This document shows positions 15,034-18,576 of a DNA stretch of 18,576 nt, piece by piece. The notes beneath the pieces were generated by a model. That model did no database searches. It was not told the origin of the DNA and worked only from the letters and a program-made list of their open reading frames with translations. Each line of letters starts with the position of its first letter. The stretch's first letter is position 1. A program made the position numbers and the translations under genes. This stretch comes from SIG575 sp045632485 (GTDB lineage: Bacteria; Bacillota; Clostridia; Oscillospirales; Acutalibacteraceae), in assembly GCA_045632485.1 (NCBI GenBank), contig JAZQWT010000179.1, positions 1 to 18,576 of the forward strand, given 5' to 3'.

Positions 15034-15062
15034 ATTTTAACACATTGCACAAAAAAATTCAA
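15034..15062 (-). promoter_or_regulatory. Promoter of the DRTGG-ATPase-peptide-HydS operon
   Basis: Minus strand: -35 TTGAAT (4/6), 17-bp spacer, -10 TAAAAT (5/6). The predicted start is near 15027, about 40 nt before the ATG. Its -35 box overlaps the -35 box of the divergent yunB promoter. Confidence 0.72.
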
Positions 15063-15086
15063 CCATAAGAAAAAAATACATATAAT
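15058..15086 (+). promoter_or_regulatory. Promoter of yunB
   Basis: Plus strand: -35 TTCAAC (weak, 3/6), 17-bp spacer, -10 TATAAT (6/6). The longer string CATATAAT also fits the sporulation sigma-E -10 pattern, which would suit a yunB gene, but no good sigma-E -35 is found at the right distance. The leader would be only about 10 nt. Confidence 0.6.
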
Positions 15087-15101
15087 AAAGTGGGTGGTTG
15101 T

Positions 15102-15767
15102 ATGAAAAAACGCAGACGACGGTTCAGACGAATGAAACGTTACCGTTCAACTTTTGAAAAGAATCTTACATTTTTCATGATATGCGTAATGATAATCTCA
15201 GCAATTTTCGCTTTACTTATTGATGCAAAAGTTGCCGATATAATTTACACAATGTCTGTTGACAAAGCAAAAAATATTGCTATGCAGGCAATAAACGATT
15301 CAGTCAGTGCAGTTATAGATTCAGATGAGGAAAGCTACAAGGAATTTGTTGATTACAGATACGATAAAGAGGGAAACATTATTTCCGTGGGCACAAACAC
15401 AAATCTTACAAATGCCATTGAAGGCGCAATCCTTGATGAAGTGGTAAAAAGAATTAATAAGCAATCACGGTGTCCTGTGCAAATACCTCTCGGCACGCTT
15501 ACAGGAAGTGACCTTTTAATCGGCAGAGGTCCTGCCCTCACCTTTTACATAAACCTTTCAGGAAATGCAAAAAGCGGAATCGAAAACCTTTTTGAAAGCA
15601 CAGGCATAAATCAATCACGCCATCAGATTCAGATAAGAATTGAAGCAGATATCAGTATTATTACATCAGGTAAAAACTTAAGCACATCTGTTGAAAACAC
15701 CGTTGTTATAGGTGAAACTATTATCGTAGGCAAAATACCTGAATCATATGTACGCCAACCGGGATAA
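15102..15767 (+). CDS. yunB: Sporulation protein YunB
   Basis: 221 residues from the ATG at 15102 (GGTGG 4 nt upstream; an in-frame GTG 12 nt earlier would overlap the SD). A very basic N-terminus (KKRRRRFRRMKR) precedes one membrane helix (about 22-40). The extracytoplasmic domain has the conserved YunB features: IPLGTLTGSDLLIGRGP (near 127-143), a GINQSRHQI stretch and the C-terminal VVIGETIIVGKIPESYV. YunB is expressed in the mother cell under sigma-E in Bacillus and is needed for normal spore formation; its biochemical role is unknown. It is slightly shorter than the Bacillus protein. It is transcribed away from the hydrogen operon and converges on the CmpB-family gene. Confidence 0.9.
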   Translation: MKKRRRRFRRMKRYRSTFEKNLTFFMICVMIISAIFALLIDAKVADIIYTMSVDKAKNIAMQAINDSVSAVIDSDEESYKEFVDYRYDKEGNIISVGTNTNLTNAIEGAILDEVVKRINKQSRCPVQIPLGTLTGSDLLIGRGPALTFYINLSGNAKSGIENLFESTGINQSRHQIQIRIEADISIITSGKNLSTSVENTVVIGETIIVGKIPESYVRQPG

Positions 15768-15770
15768 AAA

Positions 15771-15806
15771 AAATCCGCAGAACTCGACATTTGTTTCTGC
15801 GGATTT
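15771..15806. terminator. Bidirectional terminator between yunB and the CmpB-family gene
   Basis: AAATCCGCAGAA and TTCTGCGGATTT form a perfect 12-bp stem with a 12-nt loop. On the minus strand the stem runs into eight T residues; on the plus strand into TTTATATTATTTC. It starts 4 nt after the yunB stop and lies 3 nt from the stop of the minus-strand gene, so it serves both. Confidence 0.9.
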
Positions 15807-15809
15807 ATA

Positions 15810-16385
15810 TTATTTCTTTTTCTTTGCATTTTTGAAGTTGCCTGTTTTTTTTGCTTCTCTTGATTTCTTAACGGTTACACCAAGGTCTGCAAGAAAAACT
15901 GCAAGTGTTGCGCACATAAGTCCCAGCTTCCATTCGAAGGACAAAAGACCTGCTAATTTTTCTGCACCGAGGGGATGAATAAGATATATAAGAAGCACTG
16001 AAAAAACACCCCAATAGCAACTGTGCTCAAAGCATATTCTGCCGTGAAGATTAAGTTTTTTCTTGCTGTAATCCCACCATCTTGCGTTAAAAAGTTTTTC
16101 CATAAGATAGCTTGTTAAATATTCAACAATATCACACACTACAACACCTATTATCAGCACAAGAAGCGGTCCTATTAAAATTCCGCCTACGCGTATATCC
16201 TTGCACCACGTAAGGCAAATAAGCATACTCAATGCACCTGTGCCGTATATGGGACAGAGAGGACCATACAAAAAACCTCTGTTTGTGAATTTTTTATCTT
16301 TAATATAACAATAAATCACTTCTGAAATCCAGCCGACTAAACTGTAAAAGAAAAAGAAAAGCACATACTCAATTACTTTTTCCAT
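15810..16385 (-). CDS. CmpB-family integral membrane protein (putative ABC-transporter-permease annotation)
   Basis: 191 residues with about four or five membrane helices. It has the family signature: FFFYSLVGWISEVIYCYI (11-28), NRGFLYGPLCPIYG (35-48), a VEYLTSYLMEKLF helix (87-99), RWWDYSKKKLNLHGRICFE (102-120). This family is widespread in Firmicutes and usually labelled a putative ABC transporter permease, but no ATPase or binding protein is nearby, and transport is unproven. The C-terminal tail is very Lys-rich (KKTGNFKNAKKKK). The start lies 3 nt after the HD gene stop. The SD AAAGGAT is rather far (about 14 nt) from the ATG, so coupling probably matters. Confidence 0.85.
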   Translation of the reverse strand: MEKVIEYVLFFFFYSLVGWISEVIYCYIKDKKFTNRGFLYGPLCPIYGTGALSMLICLTWCKDIRVGGILIGPLLVLIIGVVVCDIVEYLTSYLMEKLFNARWWDYSKKKLNLHGRICFEHSCYWGVFSVLLIYLIHPLGAEKLAGLLSFEWKLGLMCATLAVFLADLGVTVKKSREAKKTGNFKNAKKKK

Positions 16386-16388
16386 ATA

Positions 16389-16937
16389 TTATTTTCTATC
16401 CTTTCCTGATTCTCCGAAAAATTTTCTACTCCTTTTTTCAGATGAACATATGATAATTTCTTTCGTTGCAACATATTTATCCACCAGACAAACCAGTAGC
16501 GATTCCTTGTACACAGGCGGAATCACCGTCAGCGGAAACATATGGCGGTATATGATATTTTCTTCAACCTTTGTTAATTCCAGGTTATTCTTACGACTTA
16601 ATTCTCTCGCATTTTTAAGAGCGAATCCGGGATGAAAATATCCGTGCAGACGATGTGAGGGGTCAGGGTCGTGCCAATCGTAATAAAACAAATCGTGAAG
16701 CAACGCGCCCCTTGCTACCGTGCGAAAATCAAGATTCAGTTTTTTCGCAATTCTGTAAGAAAGATATGAAACACTCTTTATATGCTGAATAAGCTGTATC
16801 GAGCCATGCTGTATATATTTATCAAGGCTCTGAAATTCCTGTGTGTAATAATAATCTCTCACGCAGTCAAAAAATTCTTTTTCCGTTTCTTCAGATAAAC
16901 TGAATGATTTTTTATATAAATTCTGTAATCTTCCCAT
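16389..16937 (-). CDS. HD-domain metal-dependent phosphohydrolase
   Basis: 182 residues. The HD-superfamily pattern is clear: H52 in IQHIKSVSYLSY, H81-D82 in ALLHDLFYYDWH, later H102 and H132 (YRHMFPL), and D153 in LVDKYVA. HD proteins of this size hydrolyse phosphomonoesters or nucleotides with divalent metal; the substrate is unknown. The start ATG has GGTGAT 3 nt upstream. Upstream is a perfect TATAAT at 16953-16958 (minus strand) but no convincing -35 at 16-18 nt, so its promoter is uncertain. It is cotranscribed with the CmpB-family gene. Residues after about 165 are a basic tail. Confidence 0.85.
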   Translation of the reverse strand: MGRLQNLYKKSFSLSEETEKEFFDCVRDYYYTQEFQSLDKYIQHGSIQLIQHIKSVSYLSYRIAKKLNLDFRTVARGALLHDLFYYDWHDPDPSHRLHGYFHPGFALKNARELSRKNNLELTKVEENIIYRHMFPLTVIPPVYKESLLVCLVDKYVATKEIIICSSEKRSRKFFGESGKDRK

Positions 16938-17034
16938 TCAATCACCGACATAATTATAAATGCTTTTTATGTGATACATTAGCAAAAAAAATGAAGAATC
17001 TATTAATTATTTTTATCAGGCACTAAAATAACTA

Positions 17035-17062
17035 TTGTTTTTTTGAGCAGGAATGGTATAAT
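17035..17062 (+). promoter_or_regulatory. Strong extended -10 promoter upstream of the small lipocalin-like protein
   Basis: Plus strand: -35 TTGTTT (3/6), 16-bp spacer, extended -10 TGGTATAAT. The predicted start (near 17069) falls inside the left arm of the hairpin that follows. Confidence 0.7.
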
Positions 17063-17092
17063 AAAAAGAGCGTGAAAGAACACGCTCTTTTT
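17063..17092 (+). terminator. Terminator-like hairpin directly after the promoter
   Basis: AAAAAGAGCGTG and CACGCTCTTTTT form a 12-bp stem with a 6-nt loop, ending in six T on the plus strand and also T-rich on the minus strand. There is no gene whose transcript should end here on either strand: the plus-strand gene begins at 17131 and the minus-strand HD gene begins at 16937. It may be a 5' stabilising hairpin or an attenuator for the gene at 17131. Confidence 0.6.
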
Positions 17093-17130
17093 TCAGAAAA
17101 CATAAAATTCAGATATGAGGTATATAAATT

Positions 17131-17541
17131 ATGACAGTTAAAGCAAAAAAAATCCTGACTATAGTCTTGGCAGGTATAATAACTATAGCAATAGGCGTGG
17201 CTGTTTTCTTTATAGTCAGAGAAGTAAACAGTAATCCATTTATCGGAACATGGAATGCAGATGACCTTAGTATGAGCCTCGAATTTCACGAAGACGGCTC
17301 TGCTGATATTACATACAACAATGCACCAGTACCCGTTGTAAAAGCCAGACACAATGGTACTGTAGAAGCATCTTATGCTTACCAGAAGCAAACTAAAGAC
17401 CTTTCTGTTACACTCTTCTTTTATTCAAAAGAAATTACTTCCAACTATACTTACAGCATAAAAAACGGTGAACTTTTGTTAACCGATACTTCATCTGACA
17501 AAACAACACGATTCATTTTTGAAAACCCTGCTGAAGTCTGA
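17131..17541 (+). CDS. Small membrane-anchored lipocalin-like protein
   Basis: 136 residues. A short basic N-terminus (MTVKAKK) and one membrane helix (about 8-29) are followed by an extracytoplasmic beta-rich domain beginning NPFIGTWNADD (35-45), then SLEFHEDGSADI. The FxGTW opening and the LxFxxDG strand are typical of small lipocalin-like domains of unknown function in clostridial exported proteins. There is no lipobox, so it should stay anchored by its N-terminal helix. GAGGT lies 10 nt before the ATG. It is followed by a convergent bofA gene 17 nt away. Function unknown. Confidence 0.7.
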   Translation: MTVKAKKILTIVLAGIITIAIGVAVFFIVREVNSNPFIGTWNADDLSMSLEFHEDGSADITYNNAPVPVVKARHNGTVEASYAYQKQTKDLSVTLFFYSKEITSNYTYSIKNGELLLTDTSSDKTTRFIFENPAEV

Positions 17542-17558
17542 AGCTGCTGATGATTTGT

Positions 17559-17825
17559 TCATCTGAACAGCATCTGCAAGACAATCATTCCTATTACTGC
17601 AGGAGTACCTCCGATTACAGAGGTTGCAATAGTATAACCATTGACAGACAGATGCAGACCTGTCACAAGCCCTAATGCATTAACAGCAAACATAGCGGCA
17701 ACTCCCTGCAGGGCACTTAAAAATACACAGGAAATAAAACGCTTTGTTTTAAAAGCAGAAACAATAATAATCAGACAACCTATTGCGATTGATGCAATAA
17801 CACCGAATTTGAACATACCTGACAT
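17559..17825 (-). CDS. bofA: Pro-sigma-K processing inhibitor BofA family
   Basis: 88 residues from the ATG at 17825, chosen because GAGGTGA lies 5 nt upstream; an in-frame GTG 9 nt earlier is part of that SD. Three hydrophobic segments (about 5-23, 32-54 and 65-88) fill the protein. The conserved BofA features are the central ALQGVAAMFAVNALG and the C-terminal VNGYTIATSVIGGTPAVIG, ending in LQMLFR. In Bacillus, BofA inhibits the SpoIVFB protease that activates sigma-K in the mother cell. Clostridial members often lack the full SpoIVF system, so the target here is uncertain. The promoter looks sigma-E-like. Confidence 0.85.
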   Translation of the reverse strand: MSGMFKFGVIASIAIGCLIIIVSAFKTKRFISCVFLSALQGVAAMFAVNALGLVTGLHLSVNGYTIATSVIGGTPAVIGMIVLQMLFR

Positions 17826-17843
17826 TTTTATCACCTCATAAAA

Positions 17844-17872
17844 AATATATGAAGTATTTCACAGAAAAATGC
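17844..17872 (-). promoter_or_regulatory. Sigma-E-like promoter of bofA
   Basis: Minus strand: GCATTTT (6/7 to the sigma-E -35 KMATATT), exactly 14 bp, then CATATATT (6/8 to the -10 CATACAMT). Position, gene identity and spacing agree with mother-cell expression. No good sigma-A promoter was found in the same spacer. Confidence 0.55.
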
Positions 17873-17882
17873 AGACAGTATG

Positions 17883-17905
17883 AAAGCCACCCATTGGGTG
17901 GCTTT
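17883..17905. terminator. Hairpin between the alpha/beta hydrolase gene and bofA
   Basis: AAAGCCACCC and GGGTGGCTTT form a perfect 10-bp stem with a 3-nt ATT loop. It lies 5 nt beyond the hydrolase stop (minus strand). The longer T-run is on the plus strand (CTTTTTGTG); the minus strand has only CTTTCAT, so termination of the hydrolase transcript may be partial. Confidence 0.75.
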
Positions 17906-17910
17906 TTGTG

Positions 17911-18576
17911 TTAATCAAGAAAATTATTTTCAGTATAGAACCCGAGAATAGCAGGCAAAAGGATTTCGTGAGTATAATCAAAACAGCTTGAATGACCTCC
18001 GCCTTTCACCATAAGCTCACGTGCACCGGGGATTGAATTTGTGATTTTCTTTGAATGACTGCGGTACATCATATCGCTCTGACCATAAATGTTAAGTGTA
18101 GGAACATTGATTTTTTCAAGGTCCTTGAACTTAAGTGTAGGCTGACCTACCATCATACCCTGAATATCTCTTTTAAGCTTAACCGCAGGGTCATCCGTAA
18201 AATGTGCTTTAATACATAAAATCCAGTATTCAAAAACTATGCCGATCTGATTTGTAAATTTCGTTCCTCTGTCGTTTATATTTGCACCCATAGGAATAAG
18301 TGACAGCACTCTGTCTGTGTGTTTTGAAGCAAATACAAGAGCGAGATTTCCGCCATCACTGAAGCCGTAGAAATGTGCTTTTTCTATTTCCAGCTCATCA
18401 AGCAGACAAAGAAGGTCATCTGCTTCCACATCAAAAGTAAGTTCACCCTCACCTCTTTCAGACTGTCCTGTGCCACGGGGTGAAACGGTGATTACTTTAA
18501 AGTGTTCTGAAAGTTCAGGCAGAAGTGTACCGTCAAAGTTGTGCATATCATTTCCGTTACAAGGAAGCATTATAAG
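17911..18576 (-). CDS. Alpha/beta hydrolase (partial, N-terminus beyond window)
   Basis: The frame is open to the right edge. The first strand of the fold is cut, and codons before the ATG at 18570 (LI) continue the usual hydrophobic strand, so that ATG is probably internal. Taking that Met as residue 1: the oxyanion-loop region reads LPCNGND in place of the usual HGxG; PRGTGQSERG (31-40) is the standard second turn; the nucleophile elbow is GFSDGG (S71); the acid is D166 in YGQSDMM; and the base is H193 in GGGHSS. The catalytic triad is complete. No lid or signal sequence is visible. An esterase or C-C hydrolase role cannot be told apart. Confidence 0.85.
   Translation of the reverse strand, partial: LIMLPCNGNDMHNFDGTLLPELSEHFKVITVSPRGTGQSERGEGELTFDVEADDLLCLLDELEIEKAHFYGFSDGGNLALVFASKHTDRVLSLIPMGANINDRGTKFTNQIGIVFEYWILCIKAHFTDDPAVKLKRDIQGMMVGQPTLKFKDLEKINVPTLNIYGQSDMMYRSHSKKITNSIPGARELMVKGGGHSSCFDYTHEILLPAILGFYTENNFLD

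Noticed and set aside
15810..16385. A functional ABC transporter
   Set aside because: Only the CmpB-family membrane protein is present; there is no ABC ATPase or substrate-binding protein, so the common permease label is not evidence of transport.
1..18576. CRISPR arrays, tRNA or rRNA genes, transposases, phage genes
   Set aside because: No regularly spaced repeats, cloverleaf-type sequences, rRNA-like stretches or mobile-element proteins were seen on either strand.

Overview
The window looks like chromosomal DNA of an AT-rich, anaerobic, spore-forming Clostridia species, most like a gut Oscillospirales/Ruminococcaceae lineage. The evidence is a trimeric [FeFe] hydrogenase operon, two sporulation proteins (YunB and BofA), Gram-positive Shine-Dalgarno sites (AAGGAGG type) and sigma-A promoters. 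The taxonomic guess is inference. Almost all genes lie on the minus strand, so the text below runs from high to low coordinates for each operon.

Left part (1-4740, minus strand): a promoter at 4587-4614 drives a secreted Cys-repeat/Ig-like surface protein that ends at a terminator (3559-3586). A second promoter (3494-3522) drives a secreted neutral-ceramidase-like hydrolase. This is followed, across an intercistronic hairpin, by a divergent shikimate-kinase-like gene and a secreted clan GH-A-like glycoside hydrolase that runs off the left edge.

Centre (4705-15062, minus strand): a hydrogen-metabolism island. It begins at a promoter (15034-15062) with a DRTGG-domain protein, an RsbW/RsbT-like ATPase, an unannotated 21-residue membrane peptide, and a putative sensory [FeFe] hydrogenase (HydS-like). 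A GH110-like beta-helix glycosidase follows 4 nt after HydS and looks like an intruder. A second promoter serves another DRTGG protein and a PHP phosphoesterase. A third, strong promoter (9832-9860) drives hydC, an HK-type ATPase, hndB, hydB and hydA, the electron-bifurcating NAD(P)H/ferredoxin hydrogenase. A terminator (4705-4738) closes it. The likely logic is that HydS reads H2 or redox state, the ATPase and DRTGG proteins relay it, and HydABC is the output; this is inference.

Right part (15058-18576): yunB diverges from the hydrogen island through overlapping promoters and converges on a CmpB-family membrane protein plus HD-domain hydrolase operon. A small membrane-anchored lipocalin-like protein (plus strand) follows a strong promoter that abuts a terminator-like hairpin. 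bofA (minus strand) has a sigma-E-like promoter. An alpha/beta hydrolase runs off the right edge.

No rRNA, tRNA, CRISPR array, transposase or phage gene was seen. The most unusual items are the tiny membrane peptide inside the H2-sensing operon, the GH110-like insertion, a perfect inverted repeat abutting the HydS ribosome binding site, and the promoter/hairpin fusion at 17035-17092.
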